Below are positions 32,770 to 41,177 of a DNA stretch of 64,000 nt, piece after piece (position 1 is the stretch's first letter; each line of letters starts with the position of its first letter). This DNA comes from JACDAN01 sp963847235 (GTDB taxonomy: Bacteria > Actinomycetota > Thermoleophilia > Gaiellales > Gaiellaceae): the NCBI GenBank assembly GCA_963847235.1, contig CAWJYU010000004.1, positions 248,001 through 312,000 on the forward strand, given 5' to 3'. Under the pieces are notes generated by a model, which had not been told where the DNA came from, did not search any database, and saw only the letters and a list, made by a program, of their open reading frames with translations. A program made the translations under genes and the position numbers.

Positions 32770-34254
32770 TCAGCAGGCGCGGCGGGCGGTCTCGACGTCG
32801 CGCCCGGTGTCCGGGCGTAGTTGCAGGATCGCCTCGCGCGCCGTCGTGCGCATCGCGCCGACGTTTGCGATCGGGAAGCGGTCGTGCGCGCGCCGGCGCG
32901 CGATGTAGCGGCGGCCGAACGTGACCGTGAGAGTCCGCTTCGGGTCGAGCCGGCCGATGAGGCGGATGAGGTCGGGAAGCTGGTCGCGCGGGATATCGGT
33001 CCGCACGCTCGATTCCACGATCGACGCCAGGGCGCCGAAGTTGCGCAGCACGCTGACCACGTCGAGCTGGTTCGCCACGGCAGTCAGGAAGCAGCGCTGG
33101 CGGTGCATCCGCCTGTAGTCGTCCGAGTCCTTGCGCGAGCGCACGTACGCGAGCGCGGTGCGCCCGTCGAAATGGTAGGTCCGGCCTGGGTACACGTTGA
33201 TGCGTGGCTGTGTCTCGCCCCACGCTGGTCGCGTTACTTCGTCGACGATGCGCTCGCGCACCCGGATCTTCACTCCGCCGAGCGTGTCCACGAGGTCGCG
33301 GAACCCGTCCAGGTTGACCATCGCGTGGTAGTCCACGCGCAGGCCGAGCAGGTGCGAAATCGTTTGCTTGAGCGCAGTCGCGCCGGGATCTCGACCGCCG
33401 GGAAAAAGGTCGGGACGTTCCTCGTTCGCGAAGCGGTAGAGCGCGTTGAGGAGGTCGGGGAAGCGGCGCAGCTCTTCTCCCGCGCGCCCGACGAGCCGAA
33501 GGTTGACGAGGTTGCGCGGAATACCGAACGCGACCGCGCGGCCGGTGTCGCGCTCCAGCCCGGCGAGGATCATCGTGTCGGTGCGGTCGCCCGCCTGGCC
33601 GGGGCCCTCGTCGCTTCCGAGCAGCAGGATCGTTACCCACGGCCGCTCGAGCGGCGTGTCCGTCTGAACGAGAACGTCGCGCGTCGCGGAGAGCCGCCCG
33701 GCCGGAAGCGGCGCTGATCGGGGCAGCTCGAGGGGGCCAAAATCGGGCGCGGTGCGGTCGCCCCTCCGCAGGAACACACCGCGCGCTGGCAGGACGTCCG
33801 ACGGCTCTTCGTCCGCGAACAAGCGCTGCAGCGTGACCTCGCTCCGCACGGTCACATAGCCGGCCGCGACGTGCGGCGTCGCGGTCAGCACAGCGATCGC
33901 GCCGGCAGCCGCGAGTGCCGGCACGGTCTTGGCGAGCAGGCCCATGCGCCAAGCGTCGAGCGCCGCGAAGAGCCGCAGCGCGAACAGGAAGATGTTGACC
34001 GCAAGCGCTGCTGCGAGCAGCCGGCCCTCTAGGAGCCAAGCCGCCGCCCGGACCGGCACAGCGGCAACGACGAGGACCGGCACTGCCCCGAACGCGAAGA
34101 GCGCGAACAGGACGAGGCCGCGCCGCCACGCGCCTGCGAACGCCTGCCCGGCGCCCGGGACGATCATCGAGAGAAGCCCGGCGACGGCTCGCCTGGCGAT
34201 GGGTGGATCATCGGCCCTGACCGGCGGAACGAGTGGCATGCGCGACGCGGGCAC
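32770..34254 (-). CDS. LytR-CpsA-Psr (LCP) family glycopolymer ligase
   Basis: Membrane-anchored phosphotransferase that attaches polymers such as teichoic acids or arabinogalactan to peptidoglycan. The product is 494 aa. The N-terminal third holds several hydrophobic segments (LLSMIVPGAGQAFAGAW, RGLVLFALFAFGAVPVLVVAA, VNIFLFALRLFAALD, LAAAGAIAVLTAT), more than the single helix of simple LCP proteins. The LCP domain starts at VTILLLGSDEG and has the Arg/Asp set GDRTDTMIL, FGIPRN and AYVRSRKDSDDYRRMHRQR. GTG 34254 gives the longest form; ATG 34239 is also possible. It lies next to the recombinase remnant and tRNA-Glu and may be part of an inserted block. Confidence 0.88.
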   Translation of the reverse strand: MPASRMPLVPPVRADDPPIARRAVAGLLSMIVPGAGQAFAGAWRRGLVLFALFAFGAVPVLVVAAVPVRAAAWLLEGRLLAAALAVNIFLFALRLFAALDAWRMGLLAKTVPALAAAGAIAVLTATPHVAAGYVTVRSEVTLQRLFADEEPSDVLPARGVFLRRGDRTAPDFGPLELPRSAPLPAGRLSATRDVLVQTDTPLERPWVTILLLGSDEGPGQAGDRTDTMILAGLERDTGRAVAFGIPRNLVNLRLVGRAGEELRRFPDLLNALYRFANEERPDLFPGGRDPGATALKQTISHLLGLRVDYHAMVNLDGFRDLVDTLGGVKIRVRERIVDEVTRPAWGETQPRINVYPGRTYHFDGRTALAYVRSRKDSDDYRRMHRQRCFLTAVANQLDVVSVLRNFGALASIVESSVRTDIPRDQLPDLIRLIGRLDPKRTLTVTFGRRYIARRRAHDRFPIANVGAMRTTAREAILQLRPDTGRDVETARRAC

Positions 34255-34270
34255 GGTAGCCGTCCCGTCG

Positions 34271-34392
34271 GCGCTTCAGCTCCAGGCGAATCACTCCCGC
34301 ATCGACACCACGCAGGTGTACCTGCGGGCGCTGAACAAATCGAAGGCGATGGAGGCCGTTCGTGGCCTCTCCTGGGGCTCCGGATTAAGGCC
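34271..34392 (+). pseudogene. Tail of a tyrosine recombinase (integrase) next to tRNA-Glu
   Basis: One plus-strand frame reads HSRIDTTQVYLRALNKS followed by KAMEAVRGLSW. This is the C-terminal box of phage-type integrases (GHSxIxTTxxYLxAL), with the catalytic Tyr in TTQVYL. Nothing upstream in this frame resembles the rest of the catalytic domain, and the LCP gene starts head-to-head 16 nt away. It is therefore a short remnant. It ends about 12 nt from the 3' end of tRNA-Glu, the usual attachment site of such integrases. Confidence 0.75.
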
Positions 34393-34404
34393 GCAACCTG
34401 TAGA

Positions 34405-34476
34405 GGCGCATACGGGATTCGAACCCGTGCTACCGCCGTGAGAGGGCGGCGTCCTAGGCCACTAGACGAATGCGCC
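34405..34476 (-). tRNA. tRNA-Glu (anticodon CTC)
   Basis: Cloverleaf on the minus strand: acceptor GGCGCAT/ATGCGCC, D arm GTC...GAC, anticodon stem CCGCC/GGCGG with loop CTCTCAC (anticodon CTC), and T arm ACGGG TTCGAAT CCCGT. It is 72 nt and CCA is not encoded. An integrase tail abuts its 3' end. Confidence 0.95.
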
Positions 34477-34486
34477 GGGAGGCGTG

Positions 34487-34492
34487 ATTGTA
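34487..34492 (-). promoter_or_regulatory. -10 element of tRNA-Glu
   Basis: TACAAT on the minus strand, 10 nt before the mature 5' end. tRNA-Gln has the same hexamer at 11 nt. Confidence 0.6.
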
Positions 34493-34517
34493 GCGGCGTC
34501 CGGGTACAACCCGCGTC

Positions 34518-34721
34518 GTGCGCTGGCTGAAACGACTCCTTGGCTCAGACAATGACGAGCCCAACCGGCCGGACGATCCGCGCGGTGGGATCCAGTCCGA
34601 CGAGTACCGCCATGCCGACCCTCGCGAGCTGGTCGAGGAGGGCGGAACGACGATGTCCGGGCCCGGCGGAGCGCCGCAGGAGGGCCTTTCGCCGGACGAA
34701 CGTCGCGAGCTCGACCGGTAG
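34518..34721 (+). CDS. Small acidic hydrophilic protein of unknown function
   Basis: Protein of 67 aa starting at GTG 34518. The N-terminus MRWLKRLLGSD is basic and amphipathic; the rest is rich in Asp, Glu, Gly and Pro (PDERRELDR at the end) and probably disordered. No family recognised. It lies between tRNA-Glu and tetR. There is no good ribosome binding site. Real, but low certainty. Confidence 0.45.
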   Translation: MRWLKRLLGSDNDEPNRPDDPRGGIQSDEYRHADPRELVEEGGTTMSGPGGAPQEGLSPDERRELDR

Positions 34722-34772
34722 GTCGGACCGAGTCTCCGCGTCTCTCCCGGCAAGGTTCTAGAGTTGCCGGTC

Positions 34773-35372
34773 ATGGCGGCGCGCCCTGATCGGCAGGCCG
34801 ACCGCCGCAGGCAGATCCTCGATGCGGCGGTCAAGGTCTTCGCAAGGAGCGGATTTCACACCTCCCGCGTCGGCGACATCGCCGAGGAGGCCGGTGTCGC
34901 GTACGGGCTCGTCTACCACTACTTCAAGTCGAAGGAGGAGCTCCTCGAGACCATCTTCCGCGACACCTGGACGCTGATGCTGGCCAGGGTTCACGAGGTC
35001 GAGGGCTCCGGCGTGCCGGCCCGCGAGCAGGTTCGGCAGGTCACCGCACTCCTGCTCCGCACCTGGCGGCGCGACCCCGACCTCGTTCGCGTCCTCGTCC
35101 GCGAGGTGACCCGCAGCCCGCACGTCCAGCAGGAGATCGAGGAGATCACGCAGGCGATGCAGGCGCTCCAGCGGATCATCGCGAAGGGGCAGGAGACCGG
35201 CGAGTTCCGGCCGCAACTCGACCCCCGCCTCTCCGCCGTCGTCTTCTACGGCGCGCTGGACGAGATCCTGACCGGCTGGGTCCTCGGCCAGCTGCCCGAC
35301 ACCGACGAGGACATCGCCAAGGCCGAGGACAACGTCGTGCAGCTGCTCGTCGACGGAATGCGCGAGCAGTAA
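34773..35372 (+). CDS. TetR-family transcriptional regulator
   Basis: Protein of 199 aa. The N-terminal helix-turn-helix is RRRQILDAAVKVFARSGFHTSRVGDIAEEAGVAYG with LVYHYFKSKEELLETIF following, very typical of TetR. The C-terminal part resembles the TetR group that controls fatty acid metabolism (RVLVREVTRSPHVQQEIEEI), but this is only a hint. ATG at 34773 is chosen because TAGAGT (34759-34764) sits 8 nt upstream. The convergent neighbour is an aquaporin gene; no divergent target gene is present, so its targets lie elsewhere. Confidence 0.9.
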   Translation: MAARPDRQADRRRQILDAAVKVFARSGFHTSRVGDIAEEAGVAYGLVYHYFKSKEELLETIFRDTWTLMLARVHEVEGSGVPAREQVRQVTALLLRTWRRDPDLVRVLVREVTRSPHVQQEIEEITQAMQALQRIIAKGQETGEFRPQLDPRLSAVVFYGALDEILTGWVLGQLPDTDEDIAKAEDNVVQLLVDGMREQ

Positions 35373-35391
35373 GAGCTCGGACTCGGTGGCT

Positions 35392-36132
35392 CTAGGAGAG
35401 GGCGGTGTCGCCGGGCCGCGGCTCGACAACGCCGGTCTCGGGCGGGCCGACGACCGGGGGCTTCACCGGGCGGAGGTAGAGCCACTCGTACGCGAGCGCT
35501 CCGAGGACGCCGCCGGCGAAGGGGCCGATGTACCAGATCCAGAAATCGTCCCAGTCGCCGGAGAGGAGCTCGGGGCCGAAGGCGCGCGCGGGGTTCATCG
35601 CAGCGCCGGTGATCGGACCGGCCATCAGGATGTCGAGCGTGATCGTGAGGCCGATCGCGAGCCCGGCGATCGACTTGAAGGTTCCCCGGGGATCGGCCGC
35701 GGTGGCAAAGACGACCCAGACGAGGAAGAAGGTGAGGATCGCCTCGATGATCAGGGCCGCCTCGGGCTCGAAGCCGGGCCCGACCGCAGGAGAGCCCAGA
35801 TTTCCCTGGAGGTCGCTCGGGAAGATCCACTTCAGGAGCGCTGCGGCGAGGACGGCGCCGCCGAACTGCACGATCCAGTATGCGCCGGCGACCACCGGGG
35901 ACAGCCGTCCGGTGACCAGGAAGCCAAGCGTCACCGCCGGGTTGAAGTGACCTCCCGAGATGTGCCCGACCGCGGACACCATCACGGCGATCACGAGGCC
36001 GTGAGCGAACGCGACGTCGATGTTCCCTGCGCCGGTGCTGGGCGCCACGATGAGGACGGCGCCGGCGCCGACGAAGATCAGCGCGAAGGTCCCTACGAAC
36101 TCGGCAAAGGCCCGGCGGAGGACGTCTTCCAT
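35392..36132 (-). CDS. Aquaporin (MIP family)
   Basis: Six-helix channel of 246 aa. Both half-helix motifs are present: GGHFNPAVTLG and GAAMNPARAFGPE. The second NPA is followed by Arg, the selectivity filter residue. The position after it and the narrow-pore residues are closer to water channels (AqpZ/AQP) than to glycerol facilitators, which usually have NPARD. The C-terminal 25 residues are Pro-rich and cytoplasmic. TAGCCT 10 nt before the ATG may be its -10 element. Confidence 0.9.
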   Translation of the reverse strand: MEDVLRRAFAEFVGTFALIFVGAGAVLIVAPSTGAGNIDVAFAHGLVIAVMVSAVGHISGGHFNPAVTLGFLVTGRLSPVVAGAYWIVQFGGAVLAAALLKWIFPSDLQGNLGSPAVGPGFEPEAALIIEAILTFFLVWVVFATAADPRGTFKSIAGLAIGLTITLDILMAGPITGAAMNPARAFGPELLSGDWDDFWIWYIGPFAGGVLGALAYEWLYLRPVKPPVVGPPETGVVEPRPGDTALS

Positions 36133-36240
36133 ACGCGCGTGGAGGCTAGAGAGCGGGTCGGACGACGCCCCCGGTGAAGGCCCCCGCCGGTCGTCGGGTG
36201 TCGTCGACGTGGCACTGCTCGACCGCAGTGCGTTGAAGAC

Positions 36241-36269
36241 AAAAAGGCCGCGATTTGCGGCCCTTTTCT
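36241..36269 (-). terminator. Intrinsic terminator after tRNA-Gln
   Basis: GGCCGC-GATTT-GCGGCC stem-loop flanked by five A on the left and CTTTTCT on the right, so it could work in both directions. It lies just downstream of tRNA-Gln on the minus strand. Confidence 0.85.
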
Positions 36270-36274
36270 GAAGG

Positions 36275-36345
36275 CTGCGGGGCTAGGATTCGAACCTAGA
36301 CTACTCGGTCCAGAGCCGAGCGTCCTACCATTAGACGACCCCGCA
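36275..36345 (-). tRNA. tRNA-Gln (anticodon CTG)
   Basis: Minus-strand cloverleaf: acceptor TGCGGGG/CCCCGCA, D arm GTC...GAC, anticodon stem CTCGG/CCGAG with loop CTCTGGA (anticodon CTG), and T arm CTAGG TTCGAAT CCTAG. CCA is not encoded. It has its own promoter and terminator. Confidence 0.95.
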
Positions 36346-36356
36346 AGGGGCCTCGG

Positions 36357-36362
36357 ATTGTA
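36357..36362 (-). promoter_or_regulatory. -10 element of tRNA-Gln
   Basis: TACAAT on the minus strand, 11 nt before the mature 5' end of tRNA-Gln. Confidence 0.6.
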
Positions 36363-36374
36363 GCGAGCGGCTTC

Positions 36375-38180
36375 CTATGCCACGTCTTCGGCCCAGTCGC
36401 CGTAGAGCGCTGTGTACAGGCCCTTCCGGGCCATGAGCTCGTCATGCGTGCCCTGCTCGACGATCCGGCCGTGCTCGAGGACGACGATCAAGTCGGCGCC
36501 CCGGATCGTGGAGAGCCTGTGGGCGATCACGAACGCCGTTCTGCCGGCGAGGAGTGTCCTCAGGGCCGACTCGATCCTTCGCTCCGTTCCGATGTCGACG
36601 GAGGACGTCGCCTCGTCGAGGATCAGGAGCTGGGGGTCGGCGAGGAGGGCGCGCGCGAACGCGACGAGCTGCCGCTGGCCGAGCGAGAGACGAGTGCCAC
36701 GCTCCTGGACGTCGGTGTCGTAGCCGTTCTCGAGCCGCATGATGAACTCGTGGGCGCCGACGGCGGTGGCCGCCGCACGGATGTCCTCGATGGTGGCATC
36801 CGCACGGCCGAACGCGATGTTGTCGCGAACGCTTCCGGCGAAGAGGAAGCCCTCCTGGGGCACGATTCCGAGCTGTCGTCTGAGCGACTCCTGGGTGACG
36901 TGGCGCAGATCGTGTCCGTCGACGGTAATTCGGCCCTCGACCGGGTCGTAGAAGCGTGCGAGCAGCTTGGCGATCGTCGACTTCCCGGCACCTGTGTGCC
37001 CGACAAACGCAACGGTGGTCCCGGCGGGGACGTCGAGATCGATTCCGTGAAGCACCTCCGGCCCGGTGCGGTACGCGAACCGGACGCCCTCGAGCTGGAC
37101 GCGGCCGTCGATCGGCGGCAGCTCGTCCGCGTCGGGAAGGTCGACGACCTCTTGCTCCTCGTCCATCACGTCCATGATCTTGTCCAGCGCGGCGATCGCG
37201 GCCAGAAAGGTGTTGTAGAGCTGTGAGAGCTGCTGGATGGGGTCGAAGAAGTTCGAGACGTAGAGGATGAACGCGAACAGCGTCCCCGCCGTCAGGTCAC
37301 CGCCGGCCAGTAGGTAGCCCCCGTAGCCGAGGACGACCGCAGTCGCGACCGCCGAGAGGAAGTCGACGAACGGGAAGTAGAGGCCGTTGTTCAGAACCGT
37401 CTGCTGGTTCGCCTCGCGGTAGTGGGCGTTGACCTCCTCGAAGTTGCGGCGCCGGGACGGTTCCCGTGTGAAGGTCTGGACGACCCGCATGCCGGCGATG
37501 TCCTCCGCGAGCGTGGCCGTGACGAGCCCGAGCCGCTCCCGCACGGCCCGGTACGCCCGGGACGACCTCATCCGGAAGATCGCCGTGGCGATCGCCATCG
37601 CCGGCATGACGCTCAGCGTCGCGAGCGCGAGCCGCCAGTCGAGGTAGAAGAGAATCGCGGCGGAGCCGATGAGGATCAGCGTGTTCTGGACGAGTGTCGT
37701 GACGCCGTCCGTGACCAGCTGGTCGAGCGCGTCCACGTCATTCGTCAGCCGGCTGATGATCACGCCGGCCCGGTTGCGCTCGTAGTAGCCGAGGGAGAGC
37801 CCCTGGAGGTGGCGGAAGAGCTTGTTCCGGAGGTCGGCGAGGATCCGTTCGCCGGTCCAGCCGGTGAAGTAGGTCTGCGCTGCGCTCGTGAACATGTTCG
37901 CCAGCGCCGCGACCAGGAACAGGGCGACGATGACGGTGAGCGCGTGGAGATCGCCGTCTTGGATCCCGTCGTCGAGCGCGAGCTTGGCCAGGTACGGCGG
38001 TGCGAGCGCTGTCAGCGTGGCGGCCAGCAGCGATGCGACGGCGAGCGTCGTCTGGAGCTTGTACGGCGCGGTCAGGCGGGCGAGCGTGGACACCCGGCGC
38101 GCGGTTCGTTGCCACGACCAGTCCTCGACCTGCGCGTCGCGCTGCACTGACAGGTGGGAGCCGGGCTGCCAGACCTTCAT
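36375..38180 (-). CDS. ABC exporter half-transporter, subunit with intact Walker B
   Basis: Protein of 601 aa: six membrane helices (about residues 40-330) and a C-terminal ATPase. Walker A is GHTGAGKST, Walker B LLILDEATSSVD with the catalytic Glu, and the switch His is in IAHRLST. The signature is LSLGQRQ instead of LSGGQ. With the neighbouring subunit, whose Walker B has Asp for Glu, this matches a heterodimeric exporter (BmrCD or TM287/288 type) with one catalytic and one degenerate ATP site. ATG 38180 is chosen; the longer open frame upstream overlaps the partner gene and is Arg/Ser-rich. Substrate unknown, probably drugs or lipids. Confidence 0.92.
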   Translation of the reverse strand: MKVWQPGSHLSVQRDAQVEDWSWQRTARRVSTLARLTAPYKLQTTLAVASLLAATLTALAPPYLAKLALDDGIQDGDLHALTVIVALFLVAALANMFTSAAQTYFTGWTGERILADLRNKLFRHLQGLSLGYYERNRAGVIISRLTNDVDALDQLVTDGVTTLVQNTLILIGSAAILFYLDWRLALATLSVMPAMAIATAIFRMRSSRAYRAVRERLGLVTATLAEDIAGMRVVQTFTREPSRRRNFEEVNAHYREANQQTVLNNGLYFPFVDFLSAVATAVVLGYGGYLLAGGDLTAGTLFAFILYVSNFFDPIQQLSQLYNTFLAAIAALDKIMDVMDEEQEVVDLPDADELPPIDGRVQLEGVRFAYRTGPEVLHGIDLDVPAGTTVAFVGHTGAGKSTIAKLLARFYDPVEGRITVDGHDLRHVTQESLRRQLGIVPQEGFLFAGSVRDNIAFGRADATIEDIRAAATAVGAHEFIMRLENGYDTDVQERGTRLSLGQRQLVAFARALLADPQLLILDEATSSVDIGTERRIESALRTLLAGRTAFVIAHRLSTIRGADLIVVLEHGRIVEQGTHDELMARKGLYTALYGDWAEDVA

Positions 38181-38328
38181 CGCCGGCCCCCGCGCGTCGA
38201 GTTTGCCCCACGTGCTTGGGAAGACCCCACCGCCCCGACCCGATGGCGCGAGCCTAGCGCCGAAAAACGCGCGCGTGGGTGCCGGCTTCGCACCGAGACA
38301 GTGCCCGCGCAGAGCCCGCCGAGAGCGC

Positions 38329-40116
38329 TCACGCCGTGGCCTCCGCCCGCTGCTCGACCCTTTCGGCGAACTCGCGCTCGAGCAGGCCGTGCTCGTAGAT
38401 CTCGCGGTAGACGGGGCTCCGCTGGATGAGGTCCTCGTGCGTCCCGCGCGCAACGATGCGGCCGTGGTCGAGGACGACGAGCTCGTCGGCGAGGGCGAGC
38501 GTCGAGAGACGGTGGGCGATGATGATCGTCGTCCGGTTCTTCATCGCCTGACGGAGGCCGAGCCGGATCTTCGCCTCGGTCGTCGCGTCCACCGACGCCG
38601 TCGCATCGTCCAGGATCAGGATCCGCGGGTCGAGCAACAGCGCCCGCGCAATCGCGATCCGCTGTCGCTGGCCGCCGGAAAGCGTGATCCCGCGCTCGCC
38701 GATCACCGTGTCGTATCCCTCCGGCAGCGCGACGACGAAGTCGTGGGCCTGCGCGAGCCGCGCGGCCTCCTCGATCGCCTCCTGGGATGCGTCCGGCCGG
38801 CCGAACGCGATGTTCTCGCGCACGGTGTCCGAGAAGAGGAACGGATCCTGCGCGACGATCCCGATCTGCCGCCGCAGGGAGACGAGCTTGGCCTCCCGTA
38901 CGTCGAGACCGTCGACGGTCACCCTGCCCGCCGCGGCGTCGTAGAACCGGGGAACCAGGGTCGCGAGCGTCGTCTTGCCGGAGCCCGTGTGGCCGATCAG
39001 CGCGACGGTGCGCCCGGGCTCGAGCTCGAGATCGACGTCGCGGAGCACCGGGCGCTCGAGGTCGTAGCCGAAGGAGACATGCTCAAAGCGAACGCGCCCG
39101 TCCCCAGGCGGAAGCTCGACTGCATCCGGGAGGTCGGTCACCTCCTCCGGCTCGTCCATGACCTCGAAGATCCGCTCGCCGGAGGCAGTCGCGCGCTGTG
39201 ACTGCCCGATCCACATGCCGAGCATCCGCAGCGGCTGCACGAGCATGACGACGAGGACGTTGAAGAAGATGAACGAGCCCAGCGTGAGGTCGCCGCTCAC
39301 GACCATCCGCCCCCCGACGAGCAGGACGATCGCCTGTGCAATGAGCGGCAGGAAGGACAGGAGCGGCACGTACAGCGCCCGCTGTCGGTTCACCTTGACG
39401 CTCTGCTCGAACACTGCCTCCGACCGGCCGGCGAACTTCCTGCCCTCTGACCCCTCCTGCGCGAACGACTTCACGACGTGGACGCCGACGATCCCCTCCT
39501 CCGCGACCGTGGCGACGTCGGCCATCTTCTGCTGGACGTCGCGCAGGATCGGGTGAGAGACGATCGAGTACCGGTAGGCGACGACCACGATCAGGGGCGT
39601 GATCGCGGTGGCCGCCAGCGCCAGGCGCCAGTTCGCCACGTACATCACCGCGGTGACGCCGACGACCGTCGTGATGTGCTGGAAGAAGAAGATCAGCCCG
39701 TAGCCGAGGAAGAAGCGGACCGCCTGCAGGTCGACCGTCGCGCGCGACATCAGCTGGCCCGTCTGGTGGCGGTCGTAGAACCCGAACGAGAGCCGCTGGA
39801 GCTTCGCGTAGAGGCCGTTCCGCATGTCGAACTCGACTGCCAGCGCCTGGCGGCCGGAGATCAGGCGCCGGCCCATCATCAGCAGTGCGCGCACGAGCCC
39901 GGCAACGAGGATCCCAAGAGCGATCCACCAGATCGCCTCGCGGCTCCCGCCGGTTGCGGCCTCCTGGAGCCCGTCGCCGGTGAGGAACGCAATCACGACG
40001 GCAGCCGCCTGGGAGCCGATCGACAGGAGGATCGAGACGACCAGTGACCACTTATACGGCTTGAGAAAGCCCAGCAGGCGAAAGAAGGTCTGCCGATAGG
40101 AAGGTCGCTCGTTCAC
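38329..40116 (-). CDS. ABC exporter half-transporter, subunit with degenerate Walker B
   Basis: Protein of 595 aa with the same layout as its downstream partner: six helices, then an ATPase with Walker A GHTGSGKTT, signature LSGGQRQ and Walker B ILILDDATASVD. The Asp in place of the catalytic Glu marks the degenerate site, which in the dimer is completed by the altered LSLGQ of the partner. GTG start at 40116; TAGATT lies exactly 6 nt upstream (complement of 40123-40128), so the mRNA should be leaderless. It is the first gene of the pair; 148 nt separate it from the second. Confidence 0.93.
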   Translation of the reverse strand: MNERPSYRQTFFRLLGFLKPYKWSLVVSILLSIGSQAAAVVIAFLTGDGLQEAATGGSREAIWWIALGILVAGLVRALLMMGRRLISGRQALAVEFDMRNGLYAKLQRLSFGFYDRHQTGQLMSRATVDLQAVRFFLGYGLIFFFQHITTVVGVTAVMYVANWRLALAATAITPLIVVVAYRYSIVSHPILRDVQQKMADVATVAEEGIVGVHVVKSFAQEGSEGRKFAGRSEAVFEQSVKVNRQRALYVPLLSFLPLIAQAIVLLVGGRMVVSGDLTLGSFIFFNVLVVMLVQPLRMLGMWIGQSQRATASGERIFEVMDEPEEVTDLPDAVELPPGDGRVRFEHVSFGYDLERPVLRDVDLELEPGRTVALIGHTGSGKTTLATLVPRFYDAAAGRVTVDGLDVREAKLVSLRRQIGIVAQDPFLFSDTVRENIAFGRPDASQEAIEEAARLAQAHDFVVALPEGYDTVIGERGITLSGGQRQRIAIARALLLDPRILILDDATASVDATTEAKIRLGLRQAMKNRTTIIIAHRLSTLALADELVVLDHGRIVARGTHEDLIQRSPVYREIYEHGLLEREFAERVEQRAEATA

Positions 40117-40157
40117 CGTCAGAATCTAGCCACGGGTTTGCCTGTGCCGGAAACGCG

Positions 40158-41078
40158 TTATGCGGTCGCCCGCTGAGCCGCGGACTGCAGGCCTGGCCGC
40201 AGGTCCGAGAGGCAGTTCAGGAACGAGTCCAGCGCCCCGGTCGCAGGGCCGGCGTCCCGGCGGCGGAAGACGACGATCTCGCGCTTCAGCTCGGGCGCTT
40301 CGGCGAGCCTGACCGCCCTTAGCGTCCCGGCCTCGAGCTCGCCCGCGACGGCGGTGTGGGGGAGGAGCGCGACGCCGAGCCCCTGCTCGACCATCTTCTT
40401 CGCGGCGTCGATGTTGTCGAGCTCCATCACGCCGCGGGGAATCGCGCCCGCCCCGCGGAAGAACTCGTTCGTCAGCCGGTGGTAGCTCGACGTGCGGTCG
40501 AAGAGGATCAGCTGCACGTCGGTCATGCGCTCCGTGCCGATCGCCTCCTCGCCGGCGAACGTGTGCTCCGGATCGACGACGAGCACGAGCTCGTCCTCGT
40601 AGAGCGGCGTCGCCTCGACCTGCGGGTGGCGCAGGGCGCGCCCGAGCCCGATCTGCACCTGCTCCTGGAGCACGAGCTCGAGGATCTCCTCGGAGTGCCC
40701 TGTCCGGACCGCGAGCTGCACTTTCGGGTGCGTTCTCCGGAAGCGGGTCAGGATCCTCGGCAGGACGTAGGTGCTGACGGCCGGCGCCGCGCCGAGCGCG
40801 AGCTGGCCGCTCTCACCTCTCGCGAGCTCGCTGAGGAGCCTGCGCCCGGCGGCCGCGGCGCCTAGCGAGCGCTCCGCGTACGGCAGGAACGCGCGACCGG
40901 CGTCCGAGAGCCGCATTCCGCGGCCGGTGCGGATGAACAGCCGGGAGCCGAGCTCCTGCTCGAGCCCCTTCAGCCGCGCCGTCAGCGTCGGCTGCGTGAC
41001 AAAGAGCGCCTCCGCCGCGCGGCTGACGCTGCGCCGCTGGGCGACCTCGATGAATGCCTGCAGCTGTTCTAGTCTCAT
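40158..41078 (-). CDS. LysR-family regulator, candidate regulator of aceBA
   Basis: Protein of 306 aa: winged helix (LQAFIEVAQRRSVSRAAEALF, TQPTLTARLKGLEQELGSRLF) and an effector domain (LALGAAPAVSTYVLPRILTRFRR, MVEQGLGVALLP) close to the CysB/CbbR-like group. It is divergent from the small ORF and aceB-aceA. A LysR box (41080-41096) lies right upstream of its own ATG and about 60-70 bp before the predicted aceBA start point, the place expected for activation of aceBA and self-repression. Control of the glyoxylate shunt is an inference from position. Confidence 0.9.
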   Translation of the reverse strand: MRLEQLQAFIEVAQRRSVSRAAEALFVTQPTLTARLKGLEQELGSRLFIRTGRGMRLSDAGRAFLPYAERSLGAAAAGRRLLSELARGESGQLALGAAPAVSTYVLPRILTRFRRTHPKVQLAVRTGHSEEILELVLQEQVQIGLGRALRHPQVEATPLYEDELVLVVDPEHTFAGEEAIGTERMTDVQLILFDRTSSYHRLTNEFFRGAGAIPRGVMELDNIDAAKKMVEQGLGVALLPHTAVAGELEAGTLRAVRLAEAPELKREIVVFRRRDAGPATGALDSFLNCLSDLRPGLQSAAQRATA

Positions 41079-41079
41079 A

Positions 41080-41096
41080 TATAGACGTTTTCTATA
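41080..41096. promoter_or_regulatory. Putative LysR operator (T-N11-A box)
   Basis: TATAGACGTTTTCTATA is a 17-bp dyad (TATAG-N7-CTATA) that fits the T-N11-A rule. It directly precedes the lysR ATG. Confidence 0.65.
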
Positions 41097-41117
41097 GCTC
41101 GAATCGAAACAACCTCT

Positions 41118-41146
41118 TTGAGTTTATAACGGAGGTCGCCTAGGGT
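41118..41146 (+). promoter_or_regulatory. Promoter of the aceBA operon
   Basis: TTGAGT (41118-41123), a 17-bp spacer and TAGGGT (41141-41146). The predicted start near 41153 gives a 25-nt leader with the strong AAAGGAGG ribosome binding site at 41166-41173. Confidence 0.65.
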
Positions 41147-41177
41147 AGGGCGTCTTCACGGATTCAAAGGAGGCGGC

